IMG/VR virus record: IMGVR_UViG_3300019759_000016 | Coordinates: 1-26,538 of that record | Source: a virus | Strand: one strand, 5' to 3' | DNA: 26,538 nt | Shown here: in pieces, positions 1 to 7,168 of the stretch | Position numbering within the stretch: the stretch's first letter is position 1 | Layout of the letters: each line of letters starts with the position of its first letter | The notes under the pieces: model-generated | What the model was told of the DNA's origin: nothing | The model's database searches: none | The model's input: the letters and a program-made list of their open reading frames with translations, nothing else | Program-made: the position numbers and the translations under genes

Positions 1-1446
1 GCTGGTGGTGCCGCCGCTGGAGCTGGTGAGGAAATAGGTAGAGAGCTTGGCGGTGAAACAGGTGCCCTGATTGGCGGTGCTGCAGCTCCGTTTGCTACCG
101 CTCCATTGCAAGCCATTCTTAGTGGGGCTAAGCAAGCTGTAACAGGGGACATCCCACAGGCAGCCAGGCAGGTTATAAAAGAAGGAGAAAGAAGGGGTGT
201 TGATGTACTAACATCTGATGTTTTGCCGCCTGAGACTTTTGCCGCCAAATCACTACAGCAGTTAGGCGAGAAACTTGGCCCTATTTTTGGCACTGGTGCC
301 ACAAGGGCAAAGCAACAAACAGCAAGGCAGGGCGTTATAGAAGATATAGCGCAAGAATTTGGCGTGTCTCTCGACTCTCCACTTGAGGCAAACATAATCA
401 AAAACCTAGAGAAAGGCATAGCTGAAAGGCTGGCCAAAGCCTCAGAGATTAGGAATGACGCTGTTGATTCCTTGGTTAAGTTTGGTGATGTTCCAGTAGA
501 AAACACAGTGGCAGCAATAGACAAGCAAATAGCAAGACAAACAAGGCTTAGAGGTGAGGCTGATCCTGCAATTATTGATAAATTAACAAGCCTTAAAGAG
601 TCTATACAGAATGCAGACTTCTCATTAGTTAAGGATTTCAGGTCAAACTTGATTGATGACATTAGTGCCGCTTTCAAAGGCGAAGCACTACCAACAAAGG
701 CTTCTGTTCCGCTTCAATCTGTTAAATCTGCAATTGATAAAGACTTACTGTCTTTTGCTAAGTCAAACGACAGGAGCGCCGCCGCAAAATGGATACAGTC
801 AAATAGATTGTTTGCTGACAATTTAAGAAAAGCAAAAGAAACAGAGCTTAAAAGGTTACTGACTAAAGGCACTGATTCACCCGAAAGCGTTGCAAATATC
901 ATCAAAGGCGGAAAATTAAGCGAGCTTAACAGACTTAATAGATTTATTGGCCCGCAAGGCAGAAAGTCAGCTAAAGCAGCAATAATAAGGGATGCTTTGT
1001 CCGAAAGCGGATTCTTCGGTGGAAATATAAATCCAGATAGATTTATCAACGCCATGCAAAAACCGGCAAGGCAGAAGGCGGTAAGGGCTTTTTTTGGAGA
1101 TCAAGGGAAGAAAGAAGTAGATGGCCTTATAAGACTTCTTGACGCAACAAGAAGGGCGCAGCAAGCTGGTGTTTCTACGCCGACAGGCCAACAATTGGTT
1201 CCTCTTGCTGTTGGTGGTGGTGCTGTAGCTGACCCATTGACTACTTTCCTAATCAGTGGCTCTCTATCAGCTGCTTCAAAAGGCTATGAAAGCAAAGCTG
1301 TTAGGAATGCACTACTGAGATTAAGCAATACGAAAAAAGGAAGCAAGCAAGAAAGCCGCCTAGCGGATAAATTGATTCCTTCTCTCCTTGGTGCGTTGGA
1401 ATCAGCAAGTAACAAAGAACAACAAACAATACAAAATAACCCATAA
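1..1446 (+). CDS. Phage virion protein, C-terminal part (ejection/internal virion-like), 5' truncated by window edge
   Basis: The reading frame is open from the first base, so the true start lies upstream and at least 481 residues are present. It opens with an Ala/Gly-rich stretch (AGGAAAGAGEEIGRELG), then becomes charged and helical, rich in Lys, Ala and Glu, and ends with another short hydrophobic Ala/Gly segment (LAVGGGAVADPLTTFLISG) before a charged tail. Alternation of Ala/Gly-rich amphipathic segments with long helices is common in podovirus internal or DNA-ejection proteins, which lie just upstream of tail spikes. No catalytic motif was recognised. The stop is 36 bp before the tailspike start, so both are probably co-transcribed. 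The class assignment is an inference from composition and position. Confidence 0.6.
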   Translation, partial: AGGAAAGAGEEIGRELGGETGALIGGAAAPFATAPLQAILSGAKQAVTGDIPQAARQVIKEGERRGVDVLTSDVLPPETFAAKSLQQLGEKLGPIFGTGATRAKQQTARQGVIEDIAQEFGVSLDSPLEANIIKNLEKGIAERLAKASEIRNDAVDSLVKFGDVPVENTVAAIDKQIARQTRLRGEADPAIIDKLTSLKESIQNADFSLVKDFRSNLIDDISAAFKGEALPTKASVPLQSVKSAIDKDLLSFAKSNDRSAAAKWIQSNRLFADNLRKAKETELKRLLTKGTDSPESVANIIKGGKLSELNRLNRFIGPQGRKSAKAAIIRDALSESGFFGGNINPDRFINAMQKPARQKAVRAFFGDQGKKEVDGLIRLLDATRRAQQAGVSTPTGQQLVPLAVGGGAVADPLTTFLISGSLSAASKGYESKAVRNALLRLSNTKKGSKQESRLADKLIPSLLGALESASNKEQQTIQNNP

Positions 1447-1482
1447 TTAGCCTTTCACTGATTTATTTAGAGGTAATATAAC

Positions 1483-3855
1483 ATGGCTTTCGCTCCGGTA
1501 TCATTCATAATTCCAGAATACGATAGAGAGCTGTATTCGAATTGGTGGTTAAAGGCTTACGAGCCTGGAATAACCACACCCAAAACCATGGCTACAGATT
1601 CAACTGGCGTTACCACTGCCAGTAGATTTGAGTTAAATAGTCAGGGGTTCCCTATAACAGCAGGTAATGCTTTTGTAGTTCCTCATATTGACGGAGATTA
1701 TGATTTATGGTTGTTCCCTACTGCGGCAGAGGCTGATGCAAACGACACCACTAATGCTCTTCAGTTTGCTGATAATCTAGGAGTCGAAGGCACTATATTG
1801 AGCGTCTTGAACTCAACAGGAAGTACAGTATATAGAATAGAATTCACAACAAGCATTCTAACAGACACAACAAGCCCGGACGTCTATGAATCAGATTTTT
1901 ATGATTCAAATAAAGTCATAGATTCAGGAGCAAAATTAATAGCTACAGGAACAACGGGAACTACCGGAACAGTCGTTAATTCTGTTTTTTTTAATGGGAA
2001 TGGTGACGGCTATAAAATAAACAGCCCTTCATCAGTCACACAGCTAGGGGCCGTCGGAGCTTCTGATGAATCATCTATTGCTCAGTCAATGATTGATGAT
2101 TACAACACGTTATTCGTCCCGAAAGATTTTGAGTTATTCGCAGTTGAAATCGAGCTTGCTGATGATTCTTATGTGAGAAATAGAGGGACGATCACGATGG
2201 TTGCGTCTTCCCCAGAGTGGGCAAGAATCTTTACAAACAAAGACAGAGCGAACGGTAATAAGAGGGTAACAATAGACAATACTGACGGAAATATAGACGG
2301 GAACTACCCAAATCAGAGTTCGGTTGTACAACAGAGTCTTTATTTTGTTGAATGCTCTGATTTTGATATTTTCGGTGGTAAATTTGGCAGAAACAGCGCA
2401 CCGCAAGTAACACCAAGCAATCACCCTGAAGGGCCGTTCGATCAAGGTGTGCCGTATGGTGAGGCGAGTGTGGACAACCCTACGATAGGATGTGTTGTAT
2501 TCATGGGCGGTATTAATAACACTGTTCGCGACTACACTATGAGAGATTGGCAGCAGGAAGGTGTTCAGCTTAGATGGAATGAAGGAGGCTTAATAAATAA
2601 CTTTAAAGCGATCAACGGCCCAGAAACTGACGATATTTATTATACAAGTGTTGATTTCGGTAGCCGCGACACAGCAGCCAATCTTTCTATAGGATCTCAT
2701 GTATTAGTTCAATCTGCCCATATGTTTGCCGGTGTTGAGCAGCAGCCTGATTTAATCTATTCATCTCTAGTATCGGGGGTTACCGATCTAACTCTAGAGG
2801 ATTTTACCGATACACTGCGATGGACATTGGTAGAGAGAGATATAACCAATGACCTTGGGTTTACAGCAGCAAGAACCGGCGGCGCTAAAGGTCAAATGAA
2901 TATTATCTCAAACGGCTTTGCTGCATTTTGTCGAGCATCTTCGTTTAGCCAGGATTCCGAACTTTCTGGCATGTCCAACCTGCATAGCTACCATAATGCA
3001 TTTTTTAACGGCATCAACTGGGGTCATGAAACAACACCAGCCGCCAGGGGGTACGGTAATGGCTTAGTAGCAATTAATGCAGGCTGGAAAGGCTCAGCTG
3101 GAGGATTGGATTTTGGTATAGGAATAGTTTCCGAAAGTTCTGATGTTAGTATTTCTGATTTTTACGTTTCTGGCGCTAAAGCCAAAGGTATAAACATATC
3201 AGGAAACTCCGATGAGATAAAAGTATCTAACGGGACGATTAAGTTTTCAGGCGAAGAAGGTCTTCTTGGTTTCAACTCTTTTGTGAAATGCGTGAACGTC
3301 ACATCACGATTAAATACCAGCCTGGATTTCAATGTAACTGGGACTGGCAGATTATCACTGAGCAACTGTGAGGATAGTGACAGACGCTCATTTAATACTG
3401 ATGAGCTGTACCCCGATTTTCTTAGTCAAACTGTTAGTTGTTTAATATCAGGGACAGGATCAAGAAAAGAGGGTTTTCTTTCTAATTTTGCAAAGCCTCC
3501 TGGTCAACCTCTCGTTCGCATATTCTATGACGACGGGGCAACGAGTGCAGATAATGCAACACTAGAAATTGAGTATCTAGAAAGAAATGCGGGATCGGGC
3601 GCAATTGGTAATCAGTATGCTGTGAGAGAGACTTTTTTAATCTCCGGTTCAAGCGGCTCTAGAAATATAGCTTCGCTTGTACAAGATTACTCACAGGGCA
3701 GACAATTTAATGTTATTTGGTCAACTGATACAATCCAGGTATTTCTACAAGATACAGTGCCATCAGACGTGGCAGCGGTGGCAAATCAAAACTCAATTAG
3801 AGCCACTATATCAAGTCAGGTCAGCTCTGGATCATATCAACTAAGATTAGGATAA
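1483..3855 (+). CDS. Tailspike / receptor-binding protein with beta-helix-type body
   Basis: A 790-residue protein that probably binds and may degrade host surface polysaccharide. Residues 1 to about 105 resemble the head-binding or particle-anchoring domain of podovirus tailspikes (YSNWWLKAYEPGITTP, then GFPITAGNAFVVPHIDGDYD). The central part is rich in Gly, Asn, Ser, Thr and Val, with short repeating strands (for example DVSISDFYVSGAKAKGINIS, then KVSNGTIKFSG), as expected for a right-handed parallel beta-helix. The last 130 or so residues look like a separate beta-domain. The ATG is preceded by AGAGG at suitable spacing. No lyase or hydrolase active site could be assigned by eye. It is the last plus-strand gene before a convergent minus-strand operon. 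Confidence 0.85.
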   Translation: MAFAPVSFIIPEYDRELYSNWWLKAYEPGITTPKTMATDSTGVTTASRFELNSQGFPITAGNAFVVPHIDGDYDLWLFPTAAEADANDTTNALQFADNLGVEGTILSVLNSTGSTVYRIEFTTSILTDTTSPDVYESDFYDSNKVIDSGAKLIATGTTGTTGTVVNSVFFNGNGDGYKINSPSSVTQLGAVGASDESSIAQSMIDDYNTLFVPKDFELFAVEIELADDSYVRNRGTITMVASSPEWARIFTNKDRANGNKRVTIDNTDGNIDGNYPNQSSVVQQSLYFVECSDFDIFGGKFGRNSAPQVTPSNHPEGPFDQGVPYGEASVDNPTIGCVVFMGGINNTVRDYTMRDWQQEGVQLRWNEGGLINNFKAINGPETDDIYYTSVDFGSRDTAANLSIGSHVLVQSAHMFAGVEQQPDLIYSSLVSGVTDLTLEDFTDTLRWTLVERDITNDLGFTAARTGGAKGQMNIISNGFAAFCRASSFSQDSELSGMSNLHSYHNAFFNGINWGHETTPAARGYGNGLVAINAGWKGSAGGLDFGIGIVSESSDVSISDFYVSGAKAKGINISGNSDEIKVSNGTIKFSGEEGLLGFNSFVKCVNVTSRLNTSLDFNVTGTGRLSLSNCEDSDRRSFNTDELYPDFLSQTVSCLISGTGSRKEGFLSNFAKPPGQPLVRIFYDDGATSADNATLEIEYLERNAGSGAIGNQYAVRETFLISGSSGSRNIASLVQDYSQGRQFNVIWSTDTIQVFLQDTVPSDVAAVANQNSIRATISSQVSSGSYQLRLG

Positions 3856-3869
3856 CCATAAGGTTATCC
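3850..3869. terminator. Hairpin between convergent genes (possible bidirectional terminator)
   Basis: A perfect 8-bp inverted repeat, GGATAACC and GGTTATCC, with a 4-nt loop. It overlaps the stop codons of both the tailspike (plus) and the zinc-ribbon gene (minus). No T-run follows on either strand, so efficient intrinsic termination is uncertain. It could instead protect 3' ends. Confidence 0.5.
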
Positions 3870-4013
3870 ATAAACCGGAGGCTGATCTTTGTCACGTCTC
3901 CAATTATCATCTTTCCACTTACAATCCTTCCGGTCGGAGCACAGTTTTAAACGCTGTGTTTCGATTGGGTGACAAACAGAGCCGCACTTTGGGCATGGTT
4001 TCACCGGATTCAT
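3864..4013 (-). CDS. Small zinc-ribbon protein, Lar-like
   Basis: A 49-codon gene on the minus strand. Its start overlaps the stop of the upstream winged-helix-like gene as ATGA, a typical translational coupling arrangement that supports its reality. Near the N-terminus it has KPCPKCGS, then C14 H15, C25 and C31, a Cys4-type zinc site. The KPCPxCGS opening resembles the Lar-like zinc-ribbon family found in many phages (Lar of Rac alleviates type I restriction), but so short a motif cannot prove that role. The C-terminal half is rich in Lys, Asp and Trp. The last codons overlap a perfect hairpin shared with the convergent tailspike gene. Confidence 0.7.
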   Translation of the reverse strand: MNPVKPCPKCGSVCHPIETQRLKLCSDRKDCKWKDDNWRRDKDQPPVYG

Positions 4014-4387
4014 GTGGTCATTTCCAAGTATTCATTCATAGGGATGTAAACTCCAGCATCCTTGCCGTAGTAGGTTATGATAGCTTTTTGATTTCTGTTC
4101 TCAATCATGTCGTTTGACATCTCACGTATATGCCTTCTTGGCAGGTTTATTACATCTTTGTTTGAAACTAATGACTCAAAGAATGCTCTTGGCTGACCCT
4201 GAAGTCCTGGTATTTTTTCATAGTGAACAGAAAGAAAGCCAGCTTTTGAGAGCGTCATTAATGCTTGGTAAATACCAGCATAGCAATATTCATATTTAAA
4301 TTTAGCAACCGCTTCAGATATTCTAAATCTTTCTTTTCTTGATAAGCACCATTCTAGTAATCGCTTCTTTTTTTCTGTCATGTACAT
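4010..4387 (-). CDS. Putative winged-helix DNA-binding protein
   Basis: A 125-residue protein if started at the ATG preceded by AAGGTGG with 5-nt spacing; an in-frame ATG 30 bp upstream lacks such a site. Residues 1-60 (TEKKKRLLEWCLSRKERFRI, then SEAVAKFKYEYCYAGIYQAL) read like a helical bundle with a turn. They are followed by a strand-loop-strand (GFLSVHYEKIPGLQGQPRAF) as in winged-helix domains. The remainder has no recognised motif. It is last but one in the leftward operon and couples to the zinc-ribbon gene by ATGA. A regulatory role is an inference from the fold-like pattern only. Confidence 0.6.
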   Translation of the reverse strand: MYMTEKKKRLLEWCLSRKERFRISEAVAKFKYEYCYAGIYQALMTLSKAGFLSVHYEKIPGLQGQPRAFFESLVSNKDVINLPRRHIREMSNDMIENRNQKAIITYYGKDAGVYIPMNEYLEMTT

Positions 4388-4443
4388 TATATCCACCTTA
4401 TTCTTACTACTTAACAATACTTAATTGTGGTCTTTCTTGGTTT

Positions 4444-4501
4444 TATAACACAGTCATTAAGCACGACTTCGCTACGCTCGCGGCTTAATAGACATGTTAT
4501 A
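4444..4501 (-). repeat. attC-like folded element D
   Basis: A 58-bp element between two small minus-strand genes. In gene orientation it starts with TATAAC, which contains the stop codon of the 66-codon gene, and ends with GTTATA. Inside, GTC-T-ATTAAGC pairs with GCTTAATGAC, leaving a single unpaired base in the 5' arm. The middle holds GCCGCGAGCGTAGCGAAGTC. Outer boxes, inner TTAAG/CTTAA arms and one extrahelical base are the architecture of integron attC sites. The outer boxes are GTTAT-type, not the usual GTTRRRY. The inner 24 bp match element C with one mismatch. Confidence 0.6.
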
Positions 4502-4697
4502 ACTCAATATTGTTTAGAGCATTAACTTTAATCTCAACGCCTTCTGGGTCAATGTCTTTAAAGTTATCTCTAATTATCTGCTTGCAGGCATCAATTAACT
4601 CAAACTCTTTTAAGTCAACGGTCACGCAACCAAAGTAGAACTTGTTAATATCAATACCGTCCCAAAAATCAAATTGTAAAAAATACTGTTTCTTCAT
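4497..4697 (-). CDS. Hypothetical 66-aa protein in an attC-like module
   Basis: Unrecognised acidic small protein (MKKQYFLQFDFWDGIDINKF at the start). The N-terminus looks like beta-strands and residues 28-47 (DLKEFELIDACKQIIRDNF) like a helix, so a compact alpha/beta domain is likely. The ATG is preceded by GGTGATGAGAT. Its stop TAA lies inside the TATAAC box of element D, and element C sits directly upstream. It is therefore a single gene flanked on both sides by related folded repeats, the layout of an integron cassette. No function can be assigned. Confidence 0.65.
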   Translation of the reverse strand: MKKQYFLQFDFWDGIDINKFYFGCVTVDLKEFELIDACKQIIRDNFKDIDPEGVEIKVNALNNIEL

Positions 4698-4716
4698 ATC
4701 TCATCACCATTAAAGT

Positions 4717-4773
4717 TATAACAACACACTCTTGTGGACTTCGCTGCGCTCGCGGCTTAACAGGTGTGTTATG
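4717..4773 (-). repeat. attC-like folded element C
   Basis: In gene orientation it begins CATAACACAC, contains TTAAGCCGCGAGCGCAGCGA in its 5' half, and ends GTGTGTTGTTATA, so the outer 5-10 bp are complementary. The core from 4737 to 4760 differs from the same stretch of element D by one transition. The left box CATAAC holds the stop codon that would end the neighbouring 92-codon gene if its internal amber codon were read through. Confidence 0.6.
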
Positions 4774-4810
4774 TGTCGTACTTCCTCTTGAGTTCTTCAA
4801 GCTGTTTAAG

Positions 4811-5089
4811 CTATCGCTGTTTTACAAGCGCTGCTCTATTCTGTTCTTTTGATTCCCTAACTTTCGCCTCTTCCTCAGTCTCAGGTCGGTAGTAGTAGAT
4901 TTCTATCGCAGCGTAAGAGCTATCCTCATAACCAGATACAGATTCCAGCTCAACTTTAGCGCTACTCCTAAATTCTTCTGGAATGGAGCTTATTTTTTCC
5001 TCAAACCATTCAAGAAACTTAATAGCATTCTCTTCAGGCCATTCACCTTGATACTGTTCTTTATTAAAAACTTCTATTTTAATGTCCAT
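4811..5089 (-). CDS. Hypothetical 92-aa acidic protein, probably shortened by an in-frame amber codon
   Basis: The start is the ATG at 5089, preceded by GGAGGT at good spacing; longer in-frame versions would run into element B. The N-terminus (MDIKIEVFNKEQYQGEWPEE) and middle suggest an alpha/beta fold. The C-terminus is a charged helix (ETEEEAKVRESKEQNRAALV). Directly after the TAG stop, the same frame continues 13 codons (LKQLEELKRKYDT) with the same helical character. It then ends at TAA inside the CATAAC box of element C, exactly where neighbouring genes end. An original product of about 106 residues is therefore likely. Function unknown. Confidence 0.65.
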   Translation of the reverse strand: MDIKIEVFNKEQYQGEWPEENAIKFLEWFEEKISSIPEEFRSSAKVELESVSGYEDSSYAAIEIYYYRPETEEEAKVRESKEQNRAALVKQR

Positions 5090-5106
5090 CTTTGCACCTC
5101 CAAGCG

Positions 5107-5206
5107 CATAACAAAAAAATGTTGCCGACTTGCTCGCTCCGTTCATGTCTTAATTTCAGGTTATGAACCATCCGGAATAACCGGACGGCTTAACAGGTGT
5201 GTTATG
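5107..5206 (-). repeat. attC-like folded element B (composite)
   Basis: In gene orientation it runs from CATAACACACCTGTTAAGCC, the same opening as element C, through a CCGTCCGGTTATTCCGGATGG-like hairpin. A second CATAACCTGAAATTAAG half-site, shared with element A, follows. It ends in TTGTTATGCG just before the ribosome binding site of the next gene. It looks like a fusion of the halves of two sites, as if an intervening module had been lost or two elements had recombined. Confidence 0.5.
5149..5188. repeat. 40-bp perfect direct repeat, copy 1
   Basis: This stretch starts CTTAATTTCAGGTTATGAAC and ends AACCGGACGG. It is identical over 40 bp to 5440..5479. It contains a GC-rich hairpin (CCATCCGG, AATAA-type loop, CCGGACGG with one G-U pair) and a CATAAC/GTTATG box. 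The two copies bracket the 54-codon gene. Confidence 0.9.
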
Positions 5207-5207
5207 T

Positions 5208-5372
5208 TTATTCCTGCTCAAGCTTGATGTTGATTTTAATGTCGTTTCCTTTTCCGTCATCCGAATTAAGCATTGCCACTTTCGACCCCTCTGCTACTCC
5301 ACAATAGCCGTATGCTGAATTAAGTTTGCGCGCAGCATAAGCAATAATATCTTTCAGTATTTCGTTTTCCAT
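5208..5372 (-). CDS. Hypothetical 54-aa protein in an attC-like module
   Basis: Small minus-strand gene with AAAGGTGATCTAA before its ATG. The product starts MENEILKDIIAYAARKLNSA, a likely amphipathic helix. It continues through YGYCGVAEGSKVAMLNSDDG and ends in alternating charged strands (NDIKINIKLEQE). No family recognised. It is a single gene bracketed by attC-like elements A and B and by two identical 40-bp repeats, so it can be pictured as one exchangeable unit downstream of ssb. The stop is 1 nt from the ACATAAC opening of element B. Confidence 0.6.
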   Translation of the reverse strand: MENEILKDIIAYAARKLNSAYGYCGVAEGSKVAMLNSDDGKGNDIKINIKLEQE

Positions 5373-5402
5373 TTAGATCACCTTTCTGTTTAATTAAAAA
5401 AA

Positions 5403-5456
5403 TATAACAACAAATTCAAATCGGGCACATTATGTGCAGCTTAATTTCAGGTTATG
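5403..5456. repeat. attC-like folded element A
   Basis: On the plus strand it reads TATAACAACAAATTCAAATC, a GCACATTATGTGC palindrome, then CTTAATTTCAGGTTATG. AAATTCAA pairs with TTAATTT leaving one unpaired C. This is the same pattern as the TTCAAG/CTTAA boxes and extrahelical base of canonical integron attC sites. Outer boxes are TATAAC and GTTATG. Confidence 0.6.
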
Positions 5457-5479
5457 AACCATCCGGAATAACCGGACGG
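5440..5479. repeat. 40-bp perfect direct repeat, copy 2
   Basis: Identical to 5149..5188, 291 bp away in the same orientation. It lies just downstream of the ssb stop codon on the minus strand, where its GC-rich hairpin could also act as a weak terminator or RNA-stabilising stem. Confidence 0.9.
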
Positions 5480-5487
5480 TTGCTTGT

Positions 5488-5958
5488 TTATCCTTGGTTA
5501 TTATGCATTTGTTGAACCTGCTGAGGATTCATAGGCTGCCCGTTTTGCTGCATGTACCCCTGTTGTTGATAGCCTTGGTTTTGATTAGGTTGATACCCGT
5601 TGTTTTGAGGCTGCTGATAGCCTTGGTTTTGAGCTGGCTGATTCGGGCTAAACACATAACCAAGACGAGCGTTAAGCATGTCAATACTAAGGACTGGGCC
5701 GTTATTTCCATCAAAAGAATCAATTTTTAATTGCTCCGCCGTAACTTCTACAATCGCACCTTCAATCAGTGCGTTTTGATAAAACTGTACTTGCCCTGGA
5801 GCTTTAGCAAATATCACGGCTTGGTAGTTTGTCCATTCATCTTGCTTTGTTTTAGGATCTCGATACTTAACACCTAATCGAATACTAAACCCTGTTGATT
5901 CCCCAGCTTGGAAAACATTAGCTGGTTTGTTTAATTTGCCTGTGATTGTTGTTGACAT
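5488..5958 (-). CDS. ssb: Single-stranded DNA-binding protein
   Basis: A 156-residue protein with an OB-fold-like N-terminal domain of about 105 residues (TGFSIRLGVKYRDPKTKQDE, then WTNYQAVIFAKAPGQVQFYQ). A Gln/Asn-rich low-complexity tail made of NQGYQQ-like repeats follows. It would coat single-stranded DNA during phage replication and annealing. The tail ends HNNQG and lacks the acidic DDDIPF-type tip that docks host partners onto bacterial SSB. The gene overlaps the exonuclease stop by one base (TAATG) and forms an Erf-Exo-SSB recombination operon. Identification rests on fold-like pattern plus context; fairly sure. Confidence 0.85.
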   Translation of the reverse strand: MSTTITGKLNKPANVFQAGESTGFSIRLGVKYRDPKTKQDEWTNYQAVIFAKAPGQVQFYQNALIEGAIVEVTAEQLKIDSFDGNNGPVLSIDMLNARLGYVFSPNQPAQNQGYQQPQNNGYQPNQNQGYQQQGYMQQNGQPMNPQQVQQMHNNQG

Positions 5959-6578
5959 TATTCACCCTCTAGCTTGTTTAAAATTTTATTCATTTTATTT
6001 ACGAATTCTTCAATTTTAGATTTCATTTCGTTTATGTATTCTTCATCCCTTTCTACTTTTTGAAGTAAGTAGCTTGCTTTGCAATCAAGGCGCGGATCGA
6101 AGCTTAAAAAGTAACAGTATTTTCTATCACTAACCCAAAGCTGCATTTGTATTTGTGCTTTGTAGTCCTTGCTGTAATCGTTTGTAAGCGCCCTTTTTAT
6201 CTGGGTTGATGTATTAGGGCATTTAATCTCTAAAAGCCCGTCATCACCTATCAGACCGTCAGGAGAGACACCTATAAACTCGCTATGCTCTATGAATGCA
6301 ACTTCATCAACAAGAATACCTTCCTTTAGCTCAAACATTGACCTAGCGGCTATCTCGTTTTCTGTGCCCCACTTCATTGCATCATTTTCAAAGAATGGCT
6401 TAGGCTCTCCGGTTAACCGCTCCGCTATTAATTCCATCATGTAAGACTCGGAAGTTTTAGAAGGAGCACCGCCGCGCCCATTTGTCATAATATCTTTGAC
6501 TCTCGAGGCTGTTATCTTTCCAAGCCTTGCGGCTTTCCACTCGTCTGAGCCTTGTTCGAAATCTGTGATTATTTTCAT
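5958..6578 (-). CDS. YqaJ/lambda-Exo type 5'-3' exonuclease
   Basis: A 206-residue alkaline-exonuclease-family protein that would resect double-stranded ends and hand single strands to the annealing protein. The family motifs are present in order: SDEWKAARLGKITASR (11-26), KWGTENE (69-75), SPDGL with Asp107, LEIKCP with Glu117 and Lys119, and QIQMQLWV (142-149). These carry the Asp, Glu and Lys of the two-metal active site and the usual downstream glutamines. Length fits lambda Exo (226). The start overlaps the erf stop as ATGA and the stop overlaps the ssb start, so translation is coupled along the operon. Confidence 0.95.
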   Translation of the reverse strand: MKIITDFEQGSDEWKAARLGKITASRVKDIMTNGRGGAPSKTSESYMMELIAERLTGEPKPFFENDAMKWGTENEIAARSMFELKEGILVDEVAFIEHSEFIGVSPDGLIGDDGLLEIKCPNTSTQIKRALTNDYSKDYKAQIQMQLWVSDRKYCYFLSFDPRLDCKASYLLQKVERDEEYINEMKSKIEEFVNKMNKILNKLEGE

Positions 6579-7168
6579 TGTGAGGCCAACTTATAAACTT
6601 CTTCATATCTCTTAGCTTTTAGTTCGCTAAGATGGCCTATCTTATAGGCTTTACTAACCATGATTCCTTTTTGATTCCATGAATAACTTCCATCATTATT
6701 AGCGTTACATAGAAGGCCAAGCAACGTATTATATTGTTCGGTGTTGATTAAGTTTATATCTGCCATATCTGCGCGGCTTTCATCGTTCAAACCAGTTTCA
6801 ATACAAAACGTCTTGAGGTGTGCTGTTTTAGCAGCATAGGTGATTGCTTTGCCTGGTGCTTTATCTCCGGAGTCCATTGCATGAGACTCTACAAAGACAG
6901 TTATTCTATCGGCCGGATTATCTATATTTACGTAGTTAACGTTAAAATCACATTCATAAATATAATTGCCTTTAGCATTCTGTCTTGATCGTGATTCGCC
7001 AGACTTATGAACCTCGACTACAATTCCCTCTCTAATAAGATACGGAGTTAAAATAGCAAGTAATTCATCATGCAAAACCCCTGTCCCTTGCCCTGCCGAT
7101 CCTTTCTTGATGTAAATATTTTCCCTCATGACAGCATTAATACGCTGATAGATATTAGGCTTCTCCAT
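6575..7168 (-). CDS. erf: Erf-family single-strand annealing protein
   Basis: A 197-residue ERF-superfamily recombinase, started at the ATG preceded by GGAGGAGAAAG; a longer in-frame form would intrude 36 bp into the upstream gene without a ribosome site. The family signature GKAITYAAKTAHLKTF lies at 106-121. It is preceded by GQGTGVLHDELLAILTPYL and a Gly/Ser-flanked strand region. Erf proteins form rings and anneal complementary strands, here working with the adjacent exonuclease and SSB. The C-terminal third is helical and ends LKAKRYEEVYKLASQ. It overlaps the preceding 94-codon gene by 14 bp and the exo start by 4 bp. Confidence 0.9.
   Translation of the reverse strand: MEKPNIYQRINAVMRENIYIKKGSAGQGTGVLHDELLAILTPYLIREGIVVEVHKSGESRSRQNAKGNYIYECDFNVNYVNIDNPADRITVFVESHAMDSGDKAPGKAITYAAKTAHLKTFCIETGLNDESRADMADINLINTEQYNTLLGLLCNANNDGSYSWNQKGIMVSKAYKIGHLSELKAKRYEEVYKLASQ

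Noticed and set aside
714-1194. Minus-strand ORFs inside the virion protein gene
   Set aside because: Shadows of the long plus-strand frame, without ribosome sites or plausible protein composition.
4114-4299. 61-codon plus-strand ORF opposite the winged-helix-like gene
   Set aside because: It is antisense to a gene with a good start, ribosome site and coupled neighbour; no ribosome site of its own.
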